Shown piece by piece: positions 8,595 to 16,530 of a stretch of 64,000 nt of DNA (the first letter of the stretch is position 1; each line of letters opens with the position of its first letter). The DNA lies in NCBI RefSeq assembly GCF_014174495.1, contig NZ_JACJHR010000003.1, positions 177,618 to 241,617 on the forward strand, in the 5' to 3' direction. Under the pieces are notes generated by a model. It was not told the origin of the DNA. It saw nothing but the letters and a program-made list of their open reading frames with translations, and did no database searches. This stretch comes from Amycolatopsis echigonensis (GTDB lineage: Bacteria > Actinomycetota > Actinomycetes > Mycobacteriales > Pseudonocardiaceae). The translations under genes and the position numbers were made by a program.

Positions 8595-10238
8595 ATGCCT
8601 GCCCCCAGCCGTCCGGCGTCCCTCTTCCGTCTCGACGGCTCCGCGGCGGAAACCGACCTGCTGACCCCGCTCTCCCCCGAACAGATCAGCGCCGACCGCC
8701 CGGTCGACCTGCCCGGCACGCGCGGCCGGCTCGTCGCGGGCGCGTTCCGCACCGAGGCCCCGCAATGGCTGCAGCACGCCGAAGCGCTCGGCGGCGGTCC
8801 GCTCGACCTGCCCTCGACGCTGCCCTTCGCCGTGCTGCTCGTGCCGCGCCCGCCGTGGACCTACGCGGTCACCTGGGGCGCGGGCCATCTCGTGCTCAAC
8901 GACGAACACGTCGAGCAGGGTTTCGGGCTGCGCTTCGGAATCCGCCGGCTCGACCCGTTCGACCTCGGCCTGGTCGCGAGCGCCGCGCTGGACATTTCCG
9001 CGCGGGCCACGCAAGTCTCCATTCCGGGCGGCGGCGACCTGTCCGCATTCCGGCTCGAACCGTACGGCGATCTCGTGCACCGGCTCGCCGGTTCGGCGGA
9101 TCTCACGGACCTGACCTACGGCCGGGTGACCGGCAAGCGCTACCGCATCCGCGTCGGCACCTCGCTGTGGGCGCCGCTGGCCAAGGATCCCGAGGCGTTC
9201 CTGGCCGACCTCGACGCGGTCGGAGCCGTGGTCGACGAACCGGACGAGGATTCCGCACTGCGGTTCATTTCCCAGACCCGCCCGATGGACCGGCACCATC
9301 CGCTCGTGCCCGAACTCGAACGGCAACTCGCCGAAGCACTCGGCGGCAGCGACGCGCTCGGCCTGGCGTGGCCGTCCAGCGCCGCGAACGACGCGGAGAA
9401 CGCCGGTTCCTTCCGGATCACCGGCCTCGGCCCCGGCGGCCCGATCCACGTCCCCGGCCGCCTGGAACTGGAGCACCTGACCACGCGGCTCGGCGGGATT
9501 CCCGTTGAGCGGCGGCTGAAAGCCCTGCGGGCGGGCCGCATCACGACGTGCGCCGACGAGGCGGGTACGGAACCGACCGGAGCACCGCTGCCCGCCGCTC
9601 GCTGGCTGGTGTTCGAGACGACTGTCGAGCACACGCGGTACGTCTACCACCAGTCGCGCTGGTACCGGATCGGCGAGACTTATGTGGCACAGATGCGCGA
9701 TCAGGTGCGCGATCTGCTGGCACGCAAGCATGTCTGGCCAGAGGTCACGTGGAAACCGAGCGGGCAACCCGATGACGAGCACCGGTACTGCCAGCGAGTC
9801 GCCGCTCTCGCGCCGGGATATCTCTGCCTGGACAAGGACTTCGCGAGCACTCCCCTGCATCCGCGGTTCGAGCTGTGCGATTTGCTGGGGCCTGGCGACG
9901 AGCTGATCCACGTCAAATGGCTGGGTCGCGCCACCGCGGCGAGCCACCTCTACACCCAAGCATTAGTGTCCGCCGAAGCTCTGCACGACGAGCCGGAAGC
10001 GTTGGCGCAGCTGGCCGATAAAGTGTCCACATTGGATCGCGGCCGTGTGCTGGGCGGCGCGCCGGACACCGTGGTGCTCGCCGCCGCCGGACGGGCGTGG
10101 AACGTGGACGAGCTGTTCACACTCTCGCAGGTCGCCTTGCTGCGGCTGGACCGGGCGGTGCGCAGCCTGCGCGCGACGCTGAAATTCGCCGACATCCCGC
10201 ACACGGCGAAGCAACGGCACCGTCGCGGCGGAGGGTGA
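8595..10238 (+). CDS. TIGR04141/DUF6119 family sporadically distributed protein
   Basis: A 547-residue protein that I match to the sporadic TIGR04141 family. Diagnostic are the C-terminal third PGYLCLDKDF ... FELCDLLGPGDELIHVKWLGRATAASHLYTQALVSAEAL, and N-terminal WTYAVTWGAGHLVLNDEHVEQGFGLRFGIRRLDP. These proteins occur patchily across bacteria, often near mobility and defence genes; the activity is unproven. No toxin, nuclease or transposase gene accompanies it here. The upstream region is unusually AT-rich, consistent with transfer. The start is ATG 8595 (GTG 8586 also possible); no strong ribosome site is visible. Confidence 0.75.
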   Translation: MPAPSRPASLFRLDGSAAETDLLTPLSPEQISADRPVDLPGTRGRLVAGAFRTEAPQWLQHAEALGGGPLDLPSTLPFAVLLVPRPPWTYAVTWGAGHLVLNDEHVEQGFGLRFGIRRLDPFDLGLVASAALDISARATQVSIPGGGDLSAFRLEPYGDLVHRLAGSADLTDLTYGRVTGKRYRIRVGTSLWAPLAKDPEAFLADLDAVGAVVDEPDEDSALRFISQTRPMDRHHPLVPELERQLAEALGGSDALGLAWPSSAANDAENAGSFRITGLGPGGPIHVPGRLELEHLTTRLGGIPVERRLKALRAGRITTCADEAGTEPTGAPLPAARWLVFETTVEHTRYVYHQSRWYRIGETYVAQMRDQVRDLLARKHVWPEVTWKPSGQPDDEHRYCQRVAALAPGYLCLDKDFASTPLHPRFELCDLLGPGDELIHVKWLGRATAASHLYTQALVSAEALHDEPEALAQLADKVSTLDRGRVLGGAPDTVVLAAAGRAWNVDELFTLSQVALLRLDRAVRSLRATLKFADIPHTAKQRHRRGGG

Positions 10239-10282
10239 CCAAACGGGCGAAAGCTGACAGCATGGCTCTCCGGATGGGGGCG

Positions 10283-10522
10283 ATGTCTGAAACGTCTGAG
10301 AACGACACCGCCGGGCCCGCCGACGCCCGGTCGGCGGCGGCCGAACTCCGCGGTTACGCCGCCGAGTTCGACCGGGCCGCCGACGAGGCGGCCACCAGCC
10401 GGGTACGCGGCAAGATCCGGATCGTCGCGAGCGGTTTCGAGAATCACGATTTCGAGGGAGCCACAGCGCTGGCCAGCACGATGGACTCCGACTGCCGGGC
10501 CGCGATGCTGCAGTGCTCCTAG
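10283..10522 (+). CDS. Small hypothetical protein
   Basis: A 79-residue acidic protein (MSETSENDTAGPADARSAAA ...) with a predicted helix RGYAAEFDRAADEAATSRVRGKIR and a CRAAMLQCS tail. It begins 45 bases after the TIGR04141 gene, with GGGGG six bases before the ATG, and ends 8 bases before the convergent acyltransferase stop. I do not recognise the family. It could be co-transcribed with the TIGR04141 gene. Confidence 0.5.
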   Translation: MSETSENDTAGPADARSAAAELRGYAAEFDRAADEAATSRVRGKIRIVASGFENHDFEGATALASTMDSDCRAAMLQCS

Positions 10523-10529
10523 CCCCCGG

Positions 10530-11924
10530 TCACACCGGCGCGGCCTTGCTCAGCTCGTCCAGCGCCTCCGGCAACGCGTCCGCCAGCGGCCACAGATCCT
10601 TCACCAATTCCTTGGCCCCGAGCAACCCGACCCCCACCTTGCCGTCGTTCGACAGCACCGTGATGTTGAGCCCCGCCCCGTGGAAGACCGGCCCCAGCGG
10701 GTACAGCCCGGTGATCCGCGCACCCAGCAGATACAGCGGCATCGGCGGGCCGGGAACGTTCGAGATGATCAGGTTGTGCACCACCGGATGCCGTTCGGCC
10801 AGCCGCAGCGCCGAATACGCGCGCACGGCGAGCCCGAACACCGTCGCCGGGGAGAACTGGGCCCAGTCGGCGAGCATGTCGGCGTCGATGTCGTAATGGT
10901 GGTCCTTCGCCCGCCGGTTCGCCTCGGCCAGGAAGAACACGCGCGCGGCCGGATCCGGCAAATGAGTGGGCAGCGAAGCGAAAAAGGCGGACACCCGGTT
11001 GCTGCCGCGGTCGCGTTCCGTGCGTTCGTGCACGGACACCGGAACCGTCGCCACCAGCGGGTCGCCCGGCAGTTCGCCTCGGCTCAGCAGGAATTGCCGC
11101 AGGGCGCCGGAAACCAGCGCCAGCACCACGTCGTTCACGGTGACGCCGAACGCGTTCTTCACCTGCTTCACCGCATCCAGGTCCAGCTGCGCGAACGCGA
11201 CTGAACGGTGTCCGGTGATGGTGCCGTTCAGCGAGGTCCGCGGCGCGGTGAACGGCACCGGCATCCCCTTGCCGCGCAATGCTTTTCCGAGCCACCGCGG
11301 GACCAGTTCCAGCAGCTCCGGCAGCAGCCGGGCGATCTCGAACGGCCGGTGCAGCAGCGAATCGGCGCTCTCGCGCAGCAGTCGCAGCCGGGTGGGCAGG
11401 CCGTCGTTGTGCTGTTCGCCGGCGGGCAGCTCCGGCAGCGGCGCGTCGGGTTCGAGCCCGGCGAGGTAGCCGATCAGGCTGGCCCCGCCGACGCCGTCGA
11501 CGCTCGCGTGGTGCATTTTCAGCAGCACCGCCAGCCGTCCGTCCGACAGTCCTTCGATCACGTACAGCTGCCACAGCGGATGCGAACGGTCCAGCCGCTG
11601 CCCGGCGATGTGCGCGCACATCTCGGCGAGCTCGCGGTCGTCGCCCGGTGCCGGGAGGCCGATCCGGTGCACGTGATTGTCGAGGTCGAAATCCTCGTCC
11701 TCGACCCACACCGGATGGTTCAGGTTCCAGAGCGGATTGTGGAGTTTGCGGCGGAACGCCGGGATCACCGCGACGCGTTCGGCGAGGCGGCGCTTGAACT
11801 CCCCGAACGCGTAGCCGCCGGGCATGGTCGAGCCGTCGAGGGTGAGCAGGCCGCAGACGTGCAGGACCTGCGAGGGCGTCTCCAGGTAGAGGAAGCTCGC
11901 GTCCAGCCCGCTCAGTCGCTGCAT
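10530..11924 (-). CDS. Wax ester synthase/diacylglycerol acyltransferase (WS/DGAT)
   Basis: A 464-residue WS/DGAT enzyme. The N-terminal MQRLSGLDASFLYLETPSQ is the family start; the catalytic HHxxxDG motif is HHASVDG at about residues 140-146; NVPGPP and the ring YLLGARITGLYPLGPV mark the C-terminal domain. It esterifies fatty alcohols or diacylglycerol with acyl-CoA to make storage lipid at the membrane. It is divergent from an esterase gene, a pairing common in actinobacteria. TACGCT lies seven bases before the ATG, so the message may be leaderless. Confidence 0.9.
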   Translation of the reverse strand: MQRLSGLDASFLYLETPSQVLHVCGLLTLDGSTMPGGYAFGEFKRRLAERVAVIPAFRRKLHNPLWNLNHPVWVEDEDFDLDNHVHRIGLPAPGDDRELAEMCAHIAGQRLDRSHPLWQLYVIEGLSDGRLAVLLKMHHASVDGVGGASLIGYLAGLEPDAPLPELPAGEQHNDGLPTRLRLLRESADSLLHRPFEIARLLPELLELVPRWLGKALRGKGMPVPFTAPRTSLNGTITGHRSVAFAQLDLDAVKQVKNAFGVTVNDVVLALVSGALRQFLLSRGELPGDPLVATVPVSVHERTERDRGSNRVSAFFASLPTHLPDPAARVFFLAEANRRAKDHHYDIDADMLADWAQFSPATVFGLAVRAYSALRLAERHPVVHNLIISNVPGPPMPLYLLGARITGLYPLGPVFHGAGLNITVLSNDGKVGVGLLGAKELVKDLWPLADALPEALDELSKAAPV

Positions 11925-11983
11925 GTCTTCCAGCGTAAGGCAGAACCCGGGCCGGGGCGCTCGGCGGAGGTAGCATCGGGCAG

Positions 11984-13222
11984 GTGAAACCGGACTTCGT
12001 GACCCGCCGGGCGGCGCAGCTCGGCCTCGCCGCGCTCGCCTTGCGTCCGCCGAAACCGCGGCCGACCTCGATCCCGGTGTTCTTCGCCGGCTGGCTCACC
12101 GGCGAACTCGCGCCGCACCTGCTCGCGCTCACCGCGGCCGACACCGCGCAGCACGTCGCGCGCCACGGGGTACGCCGCCGAGGCGACCGGGTCGGGCTGG
12201 CTTTGGCCGGGCTGTCCGCGGCCGGTTTCGCGTCGCTCATCGGAACCTCGCTGAAGGCGCGCCTCGAGGTCGAGGCCGCGCTCGTCGAAGCGCTCGGCGA
12301 GGACTACCGGGACCACCTCGAGAACCCTTCGGACTTCTCGACGCCGTGGGGACGCCTGCTGATGCCGTTCCGGATGCACGAGCCGGACGTCGTGCGCGAC
12401 CGGAATGTCGCGTACGCCCCTGGCGGCAAACGGTTCCTGCTGGACGTCTACCGTCCGCGCGAGACGGTCCGGGACGCACCGGTCCTGCTGCAGATCCACG
12501 GCGGCGCGTGGACCATCGGCAACAAGGAACAGCAGGGTCTGCCGCTGATGCGCCACCTCGCCCGCCGCGGCTGGGTCTGCGTGGCTATCAACTACCCGCT
12601 CTCCCCCGCCTCGCGCTGGCCCGCGCACATCGTCGCGGCCAAACAAGCGCTCGCCTGGATCCGCGAGCACATCGCCGAGTACGGCGGCGACCCGCGGTTC
12701 GTCGCGGTCACCGGCGGTTCGGCGGGCGGGCATCTCGCCGCGTTGCTCGCGCTGAGCCAGAACGATCCGGCGCTGCAGCCCGGATTCGAGGAGGCGGACA
12801 CGAGCGTACAGGCCTGCGTGCCGCACTACGGCGTGTACGACATCGCCGCGTCGACCGGCGAAGCGGAAAGCCGCTACCGGCTGGAAAGCCTGATGGCGCG
12901 GCGGGTGTTCGCCCCGGAGCACCGGATGGACGACTACCTCGCCGCGTCCCCGATGGACCGCGTCGCCGAGGACGCGCCGCCGTTCTTCGTGATCCACGGC
13001 AAGCACGATTCGCTCGTGCCGGTCGCGGAGGCGCGGGAGTTCGTCGCCCGGCTGCGCGCCAAATCCGCCCATCCGGTGGCGTACGCGGAACTCGCCGGCG
13101 CGCAGCACGCGTTCGACGTGTTCCCGTCAATCCGCAGCACGCACGTGGTGCGCGGCGTCGAGCATTTCCTCGACTGGGCGCACGCTCAGGCGTTGACGCC
13201 GGTCAGCGAGAAGAACTCCTGA
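11984..13222 (+). CDS. Hormone-sensitive-lipase-type alpha/beta hydrolase esterase
   Basis: A 412-residue esterase. A ~125-residue N-terminal extension with hydrophobic stretches (IPVFFAGWLTGELAPHLLALTA; LALAGLSAAGFASLIGTSL) precedes the hydrolase domain. It carries HGGAW, GGSAGGHLAALLAL with the nucleophile Ser, GKHDSLVP with the Asp and AQHAFDVF with the His. Likely membrane-associated carboxylesterase or lipase that could release acyl groups stored by the divergent WS/DGAT. TAGCAT lies seven bases before the GTG start, suggesting leaderless translation. Its last 37 bases overlap folE tail to tail. Confidence 0.82.
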   Translation: MKPDFVTRRAAQLGLAALALRPPKPRPTSIPVFFAGWLTGELAPHLLALTAADTAQHVARHGVRRRGDRVGLALAGLSAAGFASLIGTSLKARLEVEAALVEALGEDYRDHLENPSDFSTPWGRLLMPFRMHEPDVVRDRNVAYAPGGKRFLLDVYRPRETVRDAPVLLQIHGGAWTIGNKEQQGLPLMRHLARRGWVCVAINYPLSPASRWPAHIVAAKQALAWIREHIAEYGGDPRFVAVTGGSAGGHLAALLALSQNDPALQPGFEEADTSVQACVPHYGVYDIAASTGEAESRYRLESLMARRVFAPEHRMDDYLAASPMDRVAEDAPPFFVIHGKHDSLVPVAEAREFVARLRAKSAHPVAYAELAGAQHAFDVFPSIRSTHVVRGVEHFLDWAHAQALTPVSEKNS

Positions 13223-13788
13223 CGCGAGCGGGCGTCCTCGCGGAGGGTGCCCATCAGGGTGGACGTGACCGTGGACGAGCCGGTCGCCTGCACGCCGCGC
13301 AGGGTCATGCAGGTGTGCTCGGCCTCGATCACCACGCCGACGCCCTTCGGCGACAGCTGGTCGCCGAGCCAGCCCGCGATCTGCTTCGTCAGCCGCTCCT
13401 GCACCTGCGGACGGCACGCGAAATGCTCGACCACGCGCGCGAGCTTCGACAGCCCGAGGATCCGCTCGCCCGGCAGGTACCCGACGTGCGCGACCCCGGT
13501 GAACGGCAGCAGGTGGTGTTCGCAGACCGACCGGACCGGGATGTCGCGGGCCAGCACCAGCTCGTCGTAGCCCTCGTCGTTGGGGAACGTGGTGAGGTCG
13601 AACGAGCGCGGCGTGAACAGCTCGGCGTACGCGCGGGCCATCCGGCCGGGGGTGCCGCGCAGGCTCTCCGAATCGAGGCTGATGCCGAGCGCGCGCAGGA
13701 AGTCGCCCGCCGCGGTTTCGGCCGCGGCCAGGTCGAAGCCGGGGACGGGCTCGTGGACGACGCGGAGGGCGGTTCCGGACGACTGCAT
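13186..13788 (-). CDS. folE: GTP cyclohydrolase I (second-locus type)
   Basis: A 200-residue enzyme with the zinc site C-E-H-H-LLPF at about residues 87-92, AHVGYLPGERILGLSKLAR and the second zinc Cys in EAEHTCMTLRGVQ. It converts GTP to dihydroneopterin triphosphate for folate or other pterins. It is isolated from other folate genes, convergent with the esterase, and divergent from the HTH regulator at 13930. The N-terminus starts directly with family sequence, so the ATG at 13788 fits. Confidence 0.92.
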   Translation of the reverse strand: MQSSGTALRVVHEPVPGFDLAAAETAAGDFLRALGISLDSESLRGTPGRMARAYAELFTPRSFDLTTFPNDEGYDELVLARDIPVRSVCEHHLLPFTGVAHVGYLPGERILGLSKLARVVEHFACRPQVQERLTKQIAGWLGDQLSPKGVGVVIEAEHTCMTLRGVQATGSSTVTSTLMGTLREDARSRQEFFSLTGVNA

Positions 13789-13929
13789 GGGCGATCCTCG
13801 GGCTTCGGGGGCGGCGGGACAGGGTTTCGCCGATAAATCTTTGTCTTATTGCCCGGTGGAGTCAATGTGACCAGGTGAACAAGCCAGGTGGCGGGTTCGG
13901 GGAACCTCGCTGGGCGTTATCGTGGGTGG

Positions 13930-14640
13930 GTGACGAGCGACCTGGCGACCATCCGCGCGGTAGCGGCGCTGGACGAGGACCTGCGCCGGGGGATGTACGC
14001 CTTCATCCGCGACGCAGGCCGCCCGGTGACGCGCGAGGAGGCGGCCGCGGCGGTCGGCATCTCGCGCAAGCTGGCCGCGTTCCACCTGGACAAACTCGTG
14101 ACGGCCGGCCTCCTGCGCGCCCGCTACGAGACCGTCGGCGGCGTCCGCAAGGTGGGCCGCGCCCCGAAGGTCTACGAACCGGCGGCGACCGACTTCGCGA
14201 TCACCATCCCGCCCCGGCACCCGGACGTCCTGGCCGCGATCCTGGTGGACGCGGTCGCGTCGGCGGCCCCCGGGGAACCGGCCCGGGACGCCGCCCTGCG
14301 CGAGGCCGGACGGCACGGTGCCGCGGCCGGCGCGGCCGAACGCGAACGCTCCCGGCCGGGCAGGCTGGGCACGGAACGCGGGCTGACGCTGACGAGCACG
14401 GTCCTGGCCCGCCACGGTTTCGAACCGAACCGCGAGACGCCGGTGTGCCTGCGACTGCGGAACTGCCCATTCCAGCCGCTGGCGGGCCGCGCGCCGGACC
14501 TGGTGTGCGGGATGACGGACCGGTTCCTGAGCGGGGTCGTGGAAGGCCTGCAGGTGCCGGGCGTGTCGACGGCCCGAGTCACGCCACGCGACGGCGGATG
14601 CTGCGTGGAACTTCGGGGGACGGAGTCAGCTGGGAGCTGA
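13930..14640 (+). CDS. HTH regulator with C-terminal cysteine cluster (possible Fe-S sensor)
   Basis: A 236-residue regulator. Residues ~1-75 form a winged helix-turn-helix (RPVTREEAAAAVGISRKLAAFHLDKLVTAGLL) followed by the wing KVGRAPKVY. The C-terminal part has a SufR-like cysteine pattern: VCLRLRNCPF, then DLVCGMTDRF and GGCCVEL. Such patterns bind an iron-sulfur cluster in SufR-type regulators; that is inference here. No target gene is evident, though divergent folE is a candidate. The GTG start is six bases after TATCGT, so it looks leaderless. Its last 66 bases are duplicated just downstream. Confidence 0.72.
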   Translation: MTSDLATIRAVAALDEDLRRGMYAFIRDAGRPVTREEAAAAVGISRKLAAFHLDKLVTAGLLRARYETVGGVRKVGRAPKVYEPAATDFAITIPPRHPDVLAAILVDAVASAAPGEPARDAALREAGRHGAAAGAAERERSRPGRLGTERGLTLTSTVLARHGFEPNRETPVCLRLRNCPFQPLAGRAPDLVCGMTDRFLSGVVEGLQVPGVSTARVTPRDGGCCVELRGTESAGS

Positions 14641-14707
14641 CCGGTTTAGCCTGCGCTCGAGGCGAGCGGCGACGTGACCGAACTCCGCGACACCGCGACC
14701 GACAACC

Positions 14708-14773
14708 CAAGTCACGCCGCACGACAGAGGGCACCGTGTCGAGCTTCGAGGGACCGACTCAGGCCGGAGCTGA
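14708..14773 (+). repeat. Duplicated fossil of the HTH gene 3' end
   Basis: These 66 bases align without gaps to 14575-14640, the last 21 codons plus stop of the HTH regulator. Read in the same frame they give VTPHDRGHRVELRGTDS... against VTPRDGGCCVELRGTES..., both ending in TGA. Weaker similarity continues past each stop into the 3' end of the next gene, so a ~130-bp junction was duplicated and has diverged. Confidence 0.75.
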
Positions 14774-15136
14774 CCGGGACTCCTTCATCCTGCGCTCCAG
14801 GTAGGCGGGAACGTCGCCGAGCTTGACGTGATCGTCGAAAACGCCGGTGCTGTCTTCGAAGACGGCTACGGAGTGATCGGGGACGACCAGGGCATCGAAC
14901 TCGGTGCCGTCGAGGTCGAAGGAAAGCCACCAGTCCCACGGGGTGGTCGGTGCACGCGCCGATTCCGGGTAGAGCTCCACGACGACGCTCCGCGCCAGGC
15001 CGCGGGTTTCGAGGTCGGCTTTCCAAGCTCGGCAGAGGTCGAGCAGGAACGGGCGTTGCTGCGCCCACCTGCGGGGTTCGGACCGCACCCCGGCTCCCTG
15101 CTCGCGCCCAGCGGCTGCGGGTTCATCGCGAGTCAT
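14759..15136 (-). CDS. Hypothetical protein
   Basis: A 125-residue soluble protein, not recognised. It has a helix FLLDLCRAWKADLETRGLARS, strands VVVELYP and WWLSFDLDGTEFDALVVPD, and a C-terminal segment DDHVKLGDVPAYLERRMKES. Composition and layout resemble small stand-alone partners such as immunity or sensor modules, but no function can be assigned. Its 3' end lies over the duplicated fossil at 14708-14773, so its last codons may have come from that rearrangement. Start 15136 is the first ATG; homologues may start later. Confidence 0.5.
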   Translation of the reverse strand: MTRDEPAAAGREQGAGVRSEPRRWAQQRPFLLDLCRAWKADLETRGLARSVVVELYPESARAPTTPWDWWLSFDLDGTEFDALVVPDHSVAVFEDSTGVFDDHVKLGDVPAYLERRMKESRSAPA

Positions 15137-15363
15137 CGCCGCACTGTGCCAGACAGGTGGCCAGGAGACAGGTCATTTTCCTTTCGAGCAAAACGAGCGG
15201 CCGGATGACACCGCGCAGCTGCCCGGCTGCGCACGTCGAGCAGGTGCTTCACGACGTTCCGGTGTTCCGGCGTGCGGACGGTCGCCAGCACCCGGTCGCC
15301 CGCTTCCGGCGATCACCCGTCGCGGTGCAGACCGCAGCACACAACGACACGGACCGTCTCGTT
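15137..15363. other. Gap with a short coding-like remnant
   Basis: No full gene. On the minus strand around 15200-15300 a stop-bounded stretch reads EAGDRVLATVRTPEHRNVV followed by KHLLDVRSRAAARC, which looks like a piece of a lost gene. I cannot name the parent. Confidence 0.25.
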
Positions 15364-16530
15364 TCAGCTCGTGCTGGCGTCCTCCGCGGGATAGGCGAGA
15401 TCGACCGGCTGCTCAGCCGGAGGCCCGTCCGGCCACCATTGCCCCGCGACGCGCACGAAGCGGTACCACCGGCCGTCCCGTCCGTACCGCAGCTGCACCG
15501 GCCCGGCCGTCACCCGGTTGCGCCATACCTTCACCTCCCCTGGCAATTCCGCCAGTTCCGCGCGCGCCACCGCCAACGGGCCAGGCCCGGGATTCCACAC
15601 GTCCCGCAGCGCCGCCAGTCCGGTCCGGCCCGCTTCCCGCCAGGCTTGCGCCGACACGATCAGCTCCGACGGCGCGACCTCCGCGGCAGCGGCCAGCCCG
15701 AACACGTCCGCACCCGGCCGGGCGGCGCGGCGGGCCAGGTCCTCGGCGAAAGTCAAGTCCGCCAAGGCATCTCGCGTCTGCAGCAGGTCGAGGGCGAGCG
15801 ACGCGGCATCGGCCGCCAGTGCGGCGAGGGCGGCGGACGTCAGGCCTGAGCGAGCGGGCGGATCGAGGTCGAGCACCGCGGGCGGACCGGGCTCGCCGGG
15901 GACGGCGGGCAACGGCGGCAGCGGCGCGATCCGCCGCGAGTACGCCTTTTTCGGCGTCAGGCCGACCTCCGGCGCGCGAGCCGGCCGAGCGGCGCTGGGG
16001 GTCCGCAATTCGCGCAGCTGAGCCAAAACCTCGTCCCGGCCCCGGCCGCGCAGGGTGAACAGCACGAACGGATCGGCGTCCACCTCGTCGGCGACCAGGT
16101 AGTACACCGCCGCCACGTGCTTGCAGGGATTCGCGCTGTCCGGGCAGGAACACCGCGGCCGCAGATCGCCGGGACCGGGCAGCAAATCGGCCCCGGCCTC
16201 GCGCGACTGGACGGCCAGTTCCTCCGGCAGCTCGCCGTCGAGCAACGCGGCGGCGTGCCCGAGCCGGCGACCGGCGACGTCGAGCAGCTTCTCCCACTCC
16301 TCCGCACTGAACTGGCGCATCCGGATGGCGACGCGGTACGGATCCGGGCGGCTTCCGCGCACCCACGCGGTGATCTCGCCCGCGCTGATCGCCAGCTGGT
16401 CCACGACGCCCTTGCGCGCGTACGTCCGCCCGCGCGGCAGCCGGTTCGGGTCCAGTTTGGCGCGCTGCTCCAGCGCTTCCACCCACGCCCGGCCCCACCA
16501 CCGCTGCCCGAACGTCCGCCGCGGCGGCAT
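15364..16530 (-). CDS. SWIM zinc finger protein
   Basis: A 388-residue protein with the SWIM motif CSCPDSANPCKHVAAVYY (C-x-C-x(n)-C-x-H) at about residues 126-143, preceded by the typical N-terminus MPPRRTFGQRWWGRAWVEALE. SWIM domains are thought to mediate DNA or protein contacts. The ATG overlaps the TGA of the SNF2 helicase gene upstream (shared base 16530), so the two are almost certainly translated together. This SNF2-SWIM pair is a recurrent actinobacterial arrangement and probably forms one nucleic-acid remodelling complex, though its role is not established. Confidence 0.85.
   Translation of the reverse strand: MPPRRTFGQRWWGRAWVEALEQRAKLDPNRLPRGRTYARKGVVDQLAISAGEITAWVRGSRPDPYRVAIRMRQFSAEEWEKLLDVAGRRLGHAAALLDGELPEELAVQSREAGADLLPGPGDLRPRCSCPDSANPCKHVAAVYYLVADEVDADPFVLFTLRGRGRDEVLAQLRELRTPSAARPARAPEVGLTPKKAYSRRIAPLPPLPAVPGEPGPPAVLDLDPPARSGLTSAALAALAADAASLALDLLQTRDALADLTFAEDLARRAARPGADVFGLAAAAEVAPSELIVSAQAWREAGRTGLAALRDVWNPGPGPLAVARAELAELPGEVKVWRNRVTAGPVQLRYGRDGRWYRFVRVAGQWWPDGPPAEQPVDLAYPAEDASTS

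Noticed and set aside
10519..12240. Longer reading of the WS/DGAT gene from an upstream start
   Set aside because: The extension is in a different frame and Arg-rich; the family N-terminus MQRLSGLDASF begins at 11924.
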